Shown here: piece by piece, positions 47,032-58,544 of the stretch
Position numbering within the stretch: position 1 is the stretch's first letter
How the letters are laid out: every line of letters begins with the position of its first letter
NCBI GenBank assembly: GCA_905331475.1
Contig: CAJNYU010002662.1
Span: 232,518-296,517 of the forward strand
Reading direction: 5' to 3'
Length of the DNA: 64,000 bases
Source: Rotaria socialis
Lineage: Eukaryota; Rotifera; Eurotatoria; Philodinida; Philodinidae
The notes under the pieces: model-generated
The model's input: only the letters and a program-made list of their open reading frames with translations
Database searches by the model: none
What the model was told of the DNA's origin: nothing
Position numbers and translations under genes: made by a program

Positions 47032-50000
47032 TCAGTTATTTAATGTATTTAATGAACTTCCTGTAAAGGCTGAGTTTGTAAACGACGATGATCCTGTTGG
47101 GATTATATGATCATAAATATAATGTTCAATATGATTTTTATTTGATATTTTTATTGAAGCATCAGATGACGTGGAAGAATAATCTTCGCAATCGCTTTTA
47201 TTATTTTTGGAAATCTAAAACAAAATCATTCAATAATAGAGGATAAAAGAAATATTTATCTTTTTTTTTGAATTCTTTACCGTTTCATTTATCGATATTG
47301 ATTGATTTGTTACATCATCAAGTATTGATGTACAATTGTTATGGGTATTAATATTGGTTTTATTATTAATATTATTGTTCCATGAATTAGTTACTTGTTG
47401 ATCTTGAATACTTGATAGAAAGGCATCTGAAATACTTGCTGAGGATATTTCTTGTCCTTTGCCAGAATCAGGTGAATCACTGGATAAATCTTGTTGATTC
47501 GAAGTTCCATTTGTAGAACCAGAAGTAGTTAAAGTTGAAAATAACGATGGAAGAAGAAATAAATCCGTTGGACGTGATGGAATGCCCTAAGAATAATATA
47601 GATTAATTAGTTGAAACAATCATTTTACAATTTTTTATAGTTTTTGTTTTTTCGAAAGAAGCAAGATTTTGTGTTTACTAGAATTCATTCGTATGAGAAA
47701 ACTATTCACAGAAGATTGTCGATAATTGACTTGCACAACGACTGTTTCATTTAGAAAACAATATTCTGTAGATTTGATCTAATCTCACAATGGTTTGTAT
47801 AATTTGTTGAAATTAATAATCTCTAGTATCTTTTATATTTAAACTAGCAAAGGTATTTGTATGAGAGGAAATTTCAACTCAGTAGATTCATTTAAATCAT
47901 TACCCAACTAACTAACACTTTGAAATTGTACTTTTACTGAAAAAACAAAATCATTATTATATGGATTGAATCGAGACAAAATTTCTTTTATAAATGTTTC
48001 TTGTTTTGTTTTGTCACAGTGTGTGAAATAAATTATGAAGAAATAAATGAATATATCGTTATCATTATTAATCTAAAGATAAACCGTTGAAATGTCTTTG
48101 TTGACACTAAGAATGTTGTCATGATGTTTAATCCGTGAATCTATTTATTTTAGAATAAAAATTCAATACCTTCAACATCTTCAAGTTTTCATTTTTATTT
48201 AACTTTATTTCAAGTTCATGTGTATAATTTAATAATTGTTGAATATGTGTTAATAATTCTCGATTTCGTTCAATTAATTGTTTATTTTTATTCTAAAAAT
48301 AAATATTCATTTAATATAAAATATTTCGGAACAAAGGATGAATGAGTACCTGTGCATCAGTTCTTGCTGTAATTTCAATATTTAATTGTTCTTTTACTAA
48401 TTTAATTTGATTGAATGCTAATTCAGATTCATGCTGCACTTGTTGTAATTGTTCTTGCATAAATTGCATTTGATGTTTGAGTGTAAATTCGCTTGATGAA
48501 TAAGATTGAAGTACCGTTGTTTCTTTATTTACTGATGACTAAAATCAATTTAAAATAAGCCATTCATTATTTTTCTTTACAACCGAATATGTTTTAATTA
48601 CAATTGGAACTTGAACACTTTGTAAATAACGCTCCGTTTTTTCTACTGCATCCACATTTGATTCTGGAATTTCTAAATAAGAATAAAAGTTATTTTGAAA
48701 TCCTTTCTTTTCGCAAACAAACTATTTTCTTGTTGAGCAAAATTTGTATTAGACGGACTAGATTTTAGAGTATTCGTTGATGTTTGTTGTAAAGAGAATT
48801 TATGACAAACTTCGAACGCTTGACCAATCGTACGGACTATATGAATCGCTTCATTCTAAAATGAAAACTGTTTAAATAAACCGTCTAATCAATATGATCT
48901 ATTGAGAATCGATCAAGAGAATTTCAGAATAGATTGTTTTTTACAAAAATGGTCGATACCATTATTCACAATTGACTCTGATAATTCAAATGTCAAAGTA
49001 AATTATAAACGAAAAGAAACTCGAATTTACAATGAAAATTTGTTCAATAATATGAAATTTATTTTTAATGTAAACTTGCATTTGGTCTAAAATTCTTTTT
49101 CTTGTTTGGTTTGTCAGTAATATGAAGTTTTTTATTGTTTCAATAAAAAGAATAGCTCAAGCTACAATTGACGTCTCGGTTGTTTTGTAAAAATTGGATT
49201 AATCTTCATAGAAGTGCAAATCATATGAAATGCACACTTATCGGAACTATATGAGAAAGTTATCGTGTTTTAAATTTTATATTAGTTAATGTAGTTTCAT
49301 CAATTTAATTTCAATATCATTTTCCTTTTAAATTTCTATTAGAAATATATCTGATCACTTTCAATGGATACACTTTTGAGATCGATCTTATCTCATCAGA
49401 TATTCTCTATTACGATCCGAGAAAGGCTAAAAGGACTCTTATCGATAAACGTTAGCTATTGGATTCTCATCATTTTAATGAGTTTCTATTTTTTACAAAT
49501 ACAATGTCAAATTTTTAAGCTCAAACATTGTCAGCAGAAACTTTCGAATTGAACTAGTTCATGCCGCAATTGATTTAATACTCAAATATTTTCAATTTTT
49601 CGATTACAACATGAAAAAAAATCAATCATTGGCAAATGGCGAAATTGTTTGCTCTATTTATATTTTAAAATATCTAATATTCGAAAATCTATTTTGAAAA
49701 TTCTAGTTATTTTAAAATTTGGTAAAAAGAACTTTTTCAAACATTCTCATTCATGAAAATTTTATACATTTATGACTCCTTACTGTTGTTAGTTTGTTGT
49801 TTAATGAACATTATCAAAATATTTTTATTTTTCATCGGGTACAGTGATTCAAAAAACAAGATATTATTTACCGTTTTATATGCTTTGAAGACATTACAAC
49901 GAAATGCATTAGTAGTATTATCACGTCCTATAAAACTGAAAATCTTTAAATCTTGACTATCATGCGAGACATAAAACACTCTAGAATATAAGAAAAAAAC

Positions 50001-50543
50001 AGCAATTATGAATAAATTATAGATTGTTTGTTGTTCTACCGATTGATAGGATATTGCGTAAGAATAGTTCTATCATCATCGAAATAAGGACTTCTCTAAA
50101 TGGCAAAAAAAGAAAAGAATAAGATTTCCATTGAAAATAATTTTTATTAAATATTACTTTATTCTTTTTCTTTAAACAAACTTGAATTCCATCTATTGAT
50201 ATTAATAAATAAGCGGGGCGTTTTTTAATTGCTCTTGTTTTGAATTCATACTAAATTGTGAACTATGATCAATAGTGATTGAAAATAAATCTATGCACTT
50301 ACACGGATATGACGCATGTCGGCTACAATTTCACCACGACTTGTGGGTTTTGGAACTTCTAATGAACCAATGAACTAAAAAAAAAAACATTAAAATGTTC
50401 TTTGAATAAATAGATTTGTTGATATTCATTACTTTAATTTTAAAACGAATTCCATGTTGAAATTCTTCATCATTATGTAACGAAACTTTATTATCGTATC
50501 CATCTTCACACATAGGATTATAAGCACGATTTTTCGTTGACAT
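47032..50543 (-). CDS. NOS1AP: NOS1AP/CAPON-like PTB adaptor, 11 exons
   Basis: Minus-strand exons 50433-50543, 50303-50374, 50158-50250, 50040-50095, 49872-49980, 48723-48855, 48602-48672, 48350-48538, 48170-48292, 47281-47586 and 47032-47214 join in frame to 481 aa. Residues 1 to about 170 form the PTB domain of the CAPON family: [77 protein letters not shown] and [19 protein letters not shown] match closely. Exons 8-9 (residues about 216-320) are a coiled coil. The last 160 residues are Ser/Asn-rich and disordered. In vertebrates the family links nitric-oxide synthase, through a C-terminal PDZ ligand, to other partners at the membrane. Here the protein ends SLNTLNN, not a PDZ ligand. Start is the first ATG after a splice acceptor. 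Confidence 0.93.
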
Positions 50544-50555
50544 ACGCAATGATCT
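50544..50555 (-). promoter_or_regulatory. Possible trans-splice acceptor before NOS1AP-like gene
   Basis: On the minus strand TTCTAATTTATTTAG ends 10 nt before the start ATG with no coding exon upstream. Confidence 0.45.
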
Positions 50556-53500
50556 AAATAAATTAGAAATAGAAAGAATTTCATTTAATTTATCTATTCA
50601 TTTATTAGATTGTGATCGAAGAAATCAGTCAATGAATTATTTGGATTCAGATAAAAACTAACTTGAATTTTGATCGAAGTCAACGAGTTATAAAATAAAT
50701 GTATAATGGAATGATTGTTTCTTAGATGTCACTGCTGGATATTTTCTAATTCTTATAATTTTATATATATGTATTTCACTGGTCTATATCTATGTAACAA
50801 GAACGTTGTTTTAAAATTATTTCGCGAAATAGAAATAGAATTAGAATTAGAATTATTAATAATGGAAAATGGATATCGATGAAACTGAATAGTCGAAATA
50901 CTTTTGATATTTTGATAAACAAATATTGAACAGTAAAAAAAATTTATAAAGGACTTGACTGTCTGTAAAATTATTTTTTAGGGAAAAAAATCTTCTTTGA
51001 CTTGAATATTTCAAGAATTATAAAATTGATTTATGAAAATAAAGCCTTCGAATAAACATTATACTTCGTTGTGATCAAGATAGAAAAACTATTTGTTTTG
51101 CAGGAATCATATGAGAAAGAAAATTCTACATTATGTTGAACAGTTTTCTTTTTAATTGAAAATAATTTTAATAATTATTTCATTAATTTCAATATTGAAA
51201 TTCTACTAGCCAAAATTATACATACCTTTTCCACCGCATATTTTTCTCTACGAAATATAGATCTAATCTCCCATAAGCACGATGAAAAAAAAAGCGAGCA
51301 GTATAACTTCTGTTTTTTTCGTATGGTTCAAATATATACTGCACTTCTCATAAACCATTTAGATGATACATCATATAGATAAATGTTACATCGTATGATG
51401 TGCACATATCGTTTTGCTCATTGCTTTAACATATGCATATGCATATATGAAGAGATGAGTGAATCTATCTTACCAATATGATGATGATATCAGACGAGCA
51501 CATATACTTTTTCTTCGCTATTAAACGACAAGACATTTAAATAATCATAGTCCATTTATCAAATACATTCTTTTTTTTCAATGAACAGACACTTTTGAAG
51601 ATCACTTTCTCTTTTTCTTTTTCCTCGCGCAAGAGAATGATTTCGTGGCCTCGTTATTGGTGTGAGTAAGTGCTAAGCTCTTGTATAAACATATAAAAAT
51701 AAATAACAAACGATTTTTATCAACCTTTCAATCATATACATTATTATCTTGTGATGAAACGATCAAGAACAAGGTCTCCATCTATCTATGTATTCAATAT
51801 AAAAGCAAGGGATCTTTAATATATGTATATATGTCTCATCTATCCGATAACAACACTGTGAAGGTGCAAAGATTGGAATAAATGCGTTTGTCTATCACCT
51901 TGAAACACAAGGCGATCTAAGAGCTGCCATAACAATACATTTTGTTTGACATGTTTATATCAATCGCAACGAAGTGTCTGCCAACAGCAAGATAAATTTA
52001 TTTTCTTGAAATATTTTCTCTTTATCAAAAGATTCTTAAGAAAACTTCATTAAACTAAGAATTTTCATATAAGAATTTTAGTATTATTAGTATGATATTT
52101 TTCATTTTGATTTTTAAGATAAATCAATCTACTAAAAATGATTAAGATACAATATGAATAAATTAATTTTTGTCGTAAAACTTACTTGAGCCAATCCATA
52201 TGTATAATTGATATCAAATATATAATTAAATCGAATAAGTTTGATTTAATGATTATATCGTAAGAATTTTATCTATCAAATATTATATATGATATTGTTT
52301 AATTTATAAAAATAAGAGAAAAATAAAATACTGAAATATCAAAAATTAATTATTATTTTATTACGATGAGAGACACTAGAATGCATAATTATCTACTTCC
52401 TATAGTATTTAATCTACATCCATGCTGTCTCTCTCTCTTGCCTTTGAATAATAGACAACTGGCAAAAATGGCAAAGATAGAGTTACATATGGATAATTGA
52501 TTTTTCCTGTCCGTAGGAGAGACAAAAAATACAACAAGGAAAGAATATTTTTGCCTTGTCTGCTTCTATCAATTTTTTTCTTTCATGGAAAAAAGATGAA
52601 TAATCAAGTTTATAGGAAGAATAAGATCCAATGTAGCTTTTGATTCTATTTGTAGATAGAAAAAAGTAATCAATCATTTATACACTATAAGCCAGAGCGT
52701 AATATATTCTTCTCTATGAAAGACTAAGCTATAAGTTCGCCTTATTTCAACTATCTAGTAGAAATAGAATGAGATGTATCTTTTTTTCTCATTCAATTTA
52801 CTACTTCGAAAATCTATATTCATCGCACTATCTATTGTTATATCTAAATTAATGTCAAACAAGTTGATATCTACGTGAGAACTGAATGGCAAACGACAGA
52901 TGTATTTTAACGAAGGATAAAAGGAAGTATTGGATTTAATACAGGCAACTGTTTTTTTGTTCTTGAAAATAACCAATAATTATCTTCATGTGATGTGTCA
53001 TTGGTATTCTATATAATATAAATTTTTGAATGCGAATAAATGCGACTAAGTATCGATACCCTGTAGATGTAATAGAAGACGAACTATATAAATAAATATA
53101 TAAATAGGTTGTTATTGTAAATTGTAAATTGTAAATTATATTTTGTTTTTACTTTATTTATACGTTATTGCTGATTAATTATTTAAAGTTTCTATGTGTA
53201 GGCTTGATATGAATCATATGTTTGAAAAATATAATTCATATTATTCTATCATTAGCAACAATATATATATAAATATATGAAGATTGGTAGTTTATCTTTG
53301 TCACTTGATGATTTATATGCATATATCACTTTCACATGGAATACGCAATCTAATTAAAGAACATTGCTGTTCTAAAACTCAATATCTCTTTTCATCGCAT
53401 ATGTACTAGAAATAGTTCTTTGGTTAACCGTGCAAATACTAAATCTAAAAAAATACAATCCAATAAAACCTCCTTATTATGAACAAAATTGGTATCGTTT

Positions 53501-53562
53501 AAAAAAGTTGACTTTACCGAGGTATTAACTCTAGTTGTACATTATTATTGGGTAAAAGACGT
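50556..53562. other. AT-rich intergenic region, 3 kb
   Basis: No gene supported. It has short tandem tracts, for example AGAATT/AGAAAT units at 50829-50853 and ATTGTAA units near 53116-53140. Confidence 0.45.
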
Positions 53563-53659
53563 TTATTTATTCTTTTGACCATCTATTTTGTAAAATACGA
53601 TTGAAAAGGAATATGAAGGTATGCATAGTAGAAACGCATTTTGATTCTGGGTAATTTTA

Positions 53660-53796
53660 GAATTGATTAAATATTCTGTTTTACGTTTTAAAATATTTGA
53701 TAAACAATCAAGTGAAGTATAATATTTTTGAGCAAATTTACGTTGTGATAAACCATTACCATGATTGCTATAGTAAACTAACTGCATTCTTTTCAT
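53660..53796 (-). pseudogene. Relic pogo/Tigger-type HTH (CENP-B-like) fragment
   Basis: The minus-strand translation KRMQLVYYSNHGNGLSQRKF followed by AQKYYTSLDCLSNILKRKTEYL resembles the N-terminal helix-turn-helix of pogo/Tigger transposases and CENP-B (pattern: L-x-L-hydrophobic, GLSQR-x-hA-x-x-Y, S-hh-NIL-K-x-K). No catalytic domain or inverted repeats were found nearby, and the frame upstream runs into a stop. The adjoining open frame at 53828-54043 might be another eroded part. Homology is by pattern only. Confidence 0.45.
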
Positions 53797-54043
53797 GACT
53801 AAATTCTTTGCTTCACACGTACAGTAATCAAATCATACAAAAAAATGTATTCACTCGTAGTTTATAAGGAAAAAACGACAAAAGTGCACTGACTTTATGA
53901 TTAAAATCGAGAAAAACAAGCTCTCTCATTAATTCATCTGAACGACAATGATCTTCTTTCAAATAGTTAGATGCTGACCTAAAATGAATATACACAACGC
54001 TTTCTTTACTCGTTTCTGTTCGTATATATAATGAACAATTCAA

Positions 54044-55267
54044 ATGTTTCCGTAAGCTGGTAACAATTTTGGCGGAAAACTGCAGAAAAATGTGTTGAAC
54101 TATAATCGGATCATACGTTAACCATCAAAAAAACAAAAAAAGAACAATAAAAAATTTACATAATGAACACATACAATTCTTCTCGAATAGAAGAAAAATG
54201 TATCTATTAACAAATATACTATGAAGTTTGAGAAAACACTATTTCAATTTTTTTGATTTAATTACACTTTAAACATTGTTTATTTTGAATAGTTTGTGTT
54301 TTTAAAACATAATTACAAGATATTCATGAAAAATCATTCGATGGTAGAATTCATAGTTTTTTGTTAAAATTAACCGTATCAGTGCTAGAGAAGTGCAAAC
54401 GATTTTAATCAATTTCAATCGATTTATTTGAAGATCTATTAGAATTAAAAATAGGTTATTCAACACATTTGTTTTTCAAACTTTATTCCGACAGGAAGAA
54501 CTAAAACAAAATCGGCATGCGTGAGATTGACAAAAGTTATGTCTATTTCTAATAATAACTCATGACTAGAATCAATATGAATTGAGAGTATGAGTCAAGA
54601 GAATATTAACAACTATATATTTATATACATATATTCTCAAAATTTGATTAAGCTCACGTTTGACTAGTTCCAACGCTATGCTATCAAAGTACTCTTCTAG
54701 TGAAAACACGATTAAACTCGAACGAGTAAAAACAAATACTAGTGAATCAATTGAACATTCTATCTATTGTCGTCCTTTCAAAGACATTTTCTAAATTGTT
54801 AAATACAATCGCGTAGAATTAAGTGAATAACTACACTAATCCTTGTAGTTTATTTTTCTAACTCTACAGTAGTTCCATTCAATATAATATGTAGCGTTCG
54901 ATGGCGATGCAGACTTTCTTCAAGTATTCTCTTTCAGTTTCCTATGAGATGTAAATTCAGATCAAACCTTTGTGTTACAAAACTTACAATTCTATTTTCA
55001 TGACGTCTGAACATAGACTCGACCAAATCGCCTGTTCATATAGATCTAGAGTAATCGACTATTGACTAGTGTTACCGAGCATTTTTGAAAGTTTTCAGAC
55101 ACAGGTTTACAATAAATCTATGATCATCGTGTAAAATTGATTGGCTAAATTTTAAGTTTATCGAAATATGATGCTTTTACCCAGTTTTTTTTTAATTTAT
55201 TTTTTAATATAAAATTAAAAATTAAAAATTAAAAATCAAAAATATATTTATAAAAAGATTCATGAGA
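54044..55267. other. AT-rich intergenic region, 1.2 kb
   Basis: No gene. Five AAAATT/AAAAAT-type units stand at about 55209-55245, close to the 3' end of the coiled-coil gene. Confidence 0.45.
55196..55201 (-). terminator. Poly(A) signal (AATAAA on minus strand)
   Basis: TTTATT on the plus strand, 67 bp past the stop of the coiled-coil gene. Confidence 0.4.
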
Positions 55268-56447
55268 TTAATGAGGACTTGATTTCATTGAATTCAAACC
55301 AATAGGTAACACAACTTTATTTAAACGTATGCGTTTTAGATCAGCAGCTAATTTAAGTTGTCGAATCAAAATAATTTGTTCTTCTTCTAAACTTTGATTC
55401 GATTCATTTAATGCCTGTATTCGTTTCAGTATACCTTGCAATGATTTTCGTAATTCAAGATTTTCACTTTGAATACTTAAAGTTCGATCATAAAGAAATT
55501 GTTCAGCTTCCTAAACAATGCGAAGAACTAGTGAGTATTTCTCTATTTATTTATTTGAACAAACTTGATCAGCTTGTCGTCGAATTTCTTGAACTTTAGA
55601 GTCTTCTTCTGAACGTTGCCGTTGAAGTTCTTTTTGAAAGGTTAATCTCATATTAGATATTTCGCGTACATGTTCAGCACGCATACGATTAATTTCTTCT
55701 TGTAAACGTTTTATTTGACTATTTTGTTGTTCTTGAATATTCTATGATTAATTTTCATTTAATTTCTTTCATATTTTAAAAGAAATAAATATCTTAATAT
55801 TCATACTTTATATTCCTCCATTGTTTCCAATTCACGCTTTGTTTGTGCTAATATTTGTTCCTTTTTCAATAATTGAGATCTTAATTCTAAAAATCACGCA
55901 ATCCATTTAACTAGAAAATGCTAATTAAGAATAACAAACCTTCTTTCTTTTTTTCATATTCTTTCAACATATTTTCTTTATCTTGATTAATTTCTTCTAT
56001 TTCTTGTCGATGATAATCAGTTAATGTCACAATTTGTGCTTGGCGAATATTTGTCTTTTTCGACATATATTGCACGTATTCAGCCTAGAATCAACTTGTA
56101 TATGTAGAGATTTAAAATATGAACAAGAATTATTTTTATATTTACTGTTTCCGCACGAACTTTATTTGCTTCTTCATTGAGCCAATTATTTTCTTGTTGA
56201 CTATAAGAAGATTTAGAAGAAAATATTGGAGAAAATCAACTTACGCGGTGCGAACACGCAATTTTATATCAGCTAATTCTTCTACTTTCTTATCGAGTCT
56301 TAAGCAAAAGAAAACAATTAGATTTTTATTTAAAGGAAGAGAGTCTTACTCTGCTTGGAGTATAGATTCTTTTTCAGATGGACGAAGAATTTCTTCTTTT
56401 TCTTTTTTCTTTTTTTCGGACTTCGCTTTTTTCCCTTTTGGTGGCAT
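55268..56447 (-). CDS. BBOF1/DUF4515-like coiled-coil protein, 7 exons
   Basis: Minus-strand exons 56350-56447, 56245-56298, 56146-56200, 55940-56084, 55807-55886, 55565-55741 and 55268-55510 join in frame to 283 aa through introns of 44-65 bp. The protein starts with a basic MPPKGKKAKSEKKKK and is then almost entirely coiled coil with Glu/Gln/Lys-rich heptads. The segment NNWLNEEANKVRAETAEYVQ, then YMSKKTNIRQAQIVTLTD, resembles the DUF4515 domain of basal body-orientation factor 1 (CCDC176), which acts in aligning basal bodies of motile cilia. That would fit a ciliated animal. It is shorter than the vertebrate protein (about 530 aa). The exact orthology among ciliary coiled-coil proteins is uncertain, so no symbol is given. 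Confidence 0.8.
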
Positions 56448-56465
56448 CTTTAATCCCAATCAACT
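56448..56465 (-). promoter_or_regulatory. Possible trans-splice acceptor before coiled-coil gene
   Basis: On the minus strand CCTCTTTGTTTCACAG ends 16 nt before the start ATG and no upstream coding exon is seen. Confidence 0.45.
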
Positions 56466-57456
56466 GTGAAACAAAGAGGTCACGGAATAGCGTAGCGTAG
56501 CCATTCTCCACTTTGGTTACTATAGTTACATGGGAATAAGAAAGAGGTCGTACGTACAAAATAAATAGTTTTCGTTTTCAACTGATAACATTTAGTTAAC
56601 TAAAAAATAAGAAAATTGATTAATTAACAATGCATACAAGAATGGAATTTAAAACCATGGCAATGCATATTGCTTTTCGATTAAAATAAATAAACATAGG
56701 AAGCCGAAAAGAAAATAGGTTAACTAATTCATCCCCTATTATCCTCCAAATATGCAGATGTTTGTTTGAAATGCTGCTGTTTATCGTACTAATTGCCCCA
56801 TGTTCGAGTTTCTTGTTTTGTTTTTCGTTTTTTCTTGATTAAAAGTCAATTTACTATTCATCAAAATAATTACAAAAAATACTTGATGACATCATCATCA
56901 TAAGTGTATTTTTCAGTTCCAGTAGACATTTTTTAATGTTATTCACGCTTCTTTTTTACGTTTGTTTTTATTTCATTAATCCTTTATTGACGTCAAAAAA
57001 AAACAATGAGAACATATTTTAACAAAAGTTTCAGTGAATAATTCCATAGTTCGGTTGTTTTTGTCGAACAATCATTCTAGTTTAAAAATTTCGTTACATA
57101 TGATGATTAATTTAATGTATAAAATATCAATGCAAACTCTAAACGTCACATTTATTCACTATCATCATACATATAAAAAAATCCGATTTATCATCAGATA
57201 AGAAGGAAATCGCCTTAGATACGATATGTGCATTGATGTAAAACATAATTGGCTTCTGTTGAGCACATGAAAAAGATTTTTTGCGTTCATTTTTATGTGC
57301 TTGTGCGTTCAGAAATCAACCTTTCTTTCTCAATGACTCTTTTTTTCCTCTAAACTTCTATTCATTCTAGAAATCATTCGAATAATATCTTAATCTCGTA
57401 ATATTGTTTAAAAAATCGCCTTTATTACAGTTGTATAGCGCGAATCAGCAGCAAAC
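56466..57456. other. Divergent intergenic region, 1 kb
   Basis: It separates the minus-strand coiled-coil gene from the plus-strand pyrophosphatase and so should hold both promoters. No TATA element stands out in the AT-rich background. A 3' splice-site-like TTTATTACAG ends at 57430, 26 nt before the pyrophosphatase ATG. Confidence 0.4.
57421..57456 (+). promoter_or_regulatory. Possible trans-splice acceptor before pyrophosphatase
   Basis: CGCCTTTATTACAG ends at 57430, followed by a 26-nt leader and the ATG. There is no coding exon before it, so a spliced leader or a 5'-UTR intron is implied. Confidence 0.45.
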
Positions 57457-58515
57457 ATGGCATCTCAATCAAATGATAATGAAAATGAACGTTATGAAAC
57501 AGTTCAACGTGGTCAATTATATACACTTAATTATAAATGTTATCTTCGTGATGTACAAACAAAAGCAATTGTTTCACCATTTCATGACATTCCACTTGTT
57601 AATCAACATTACACGTCTAAAACTGGAAATACAACAGATGTTGTTTATAATATGGTTGTTGAAGTACCACGATGGACAAACGCAAAAATGGAAATAAATA
57701 AAAAACTTAAAATGAATCCAATTACTCAAGATGTCAAGAATGGTCGGCTATGTCAAAGTTTTTAATTCATTTATTTAATTATTTTCTTTTTATAGGCAAA
57801 CCTCGTTTTGTTCATAACGTATTTCCTTATCATGGTTATCTATGGAATTATGGCGCACTACCTCAAACATGGGAAGATCCTAATCATGTTGATGAAGATA
57901 CAAAAACAACAGGAGATAACGACCCATTAGATGTATGTGAAATAGGTAGTACTCTTCATGCAACTGGCTCAATTGTACCTGTTAAAATAGTTGGCGTACT
58001 TGGTTTAATTGATGAAGGTGAAACAGATTGGAAATTGATTGGTATTGATGTTCGCGATAAACTTGCTTCACAGGTAAAAACAATCAGAAGACATTTATAA
58101 AAGTGTATAAACTGTCAACAATTCTTTCACTGTTTCTTTCTTTAAATAGATTAATAGCATTGGTGATGTTGAAAAACATCTTCCAGGTTTACTTGACGCA
58201 ACACGTAGTTGGTTTAAATATTATAAAGTTCCAACTGGTAAACCTCCAAATAAATTTGCTCTCAATGAACAATATGCTGATCGTGAATTCGCACAGTGTG
58301 TTATAAATGAAACGCAAAAATATTGGGTAAACTTAACGGACGGTCAAGCAAAAGTGGACGACAAAGATTGTTCAATTGCTAATGTAACACTTAATAATGG
58401 CCGTACGATTAAAAAAGAAGATGGAGACAAAATTGTTGAAGGTGATGAAAATTATCACACCGAGCCTGCCAAACTCGATTCGAGCGTTCATCATGTTGCT
58501 TATGTTCCAAAGTGA
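57457..58515 (+). CDS. PPA1: Soluble inorganic pyrophosphatase, 3 exons
   Basis: Exons 57457-57742, 57796-58073 and 58150-58515 give 309 aa, close to eukaryotic family I pyrophosphatases. The enzyme splits pyrophosphate to two phosphates with Mg2+ and pulls biosynthetic reactions forward in the cytosol. Visible family features: [45 protein letters not shown], the active-site signature [29 protein letters not shown], and [20 protein letters not shown]. There is no mitochondrial presequence. The first donor reads AATG/GTCGGC, a poor consensus after GT, but splicing there restores [16 protein letters not shown] exactly as the family demands. Introns are 53 and 76 bp. Poly(A) signal at 58539-58544. 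Confidence 0.96.
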
Positions 58516-58538
58516 ATAAGAACGTTCAACAAAATTCC

Positions 58539-58544
58539 AATAAA
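58539..58544 (+). terminator. Poly(A) signal AATAAA of pyrophosphatase
   Basis: Canonical AATAAA 24 bp after the stop codon. Confidence 0.6.
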
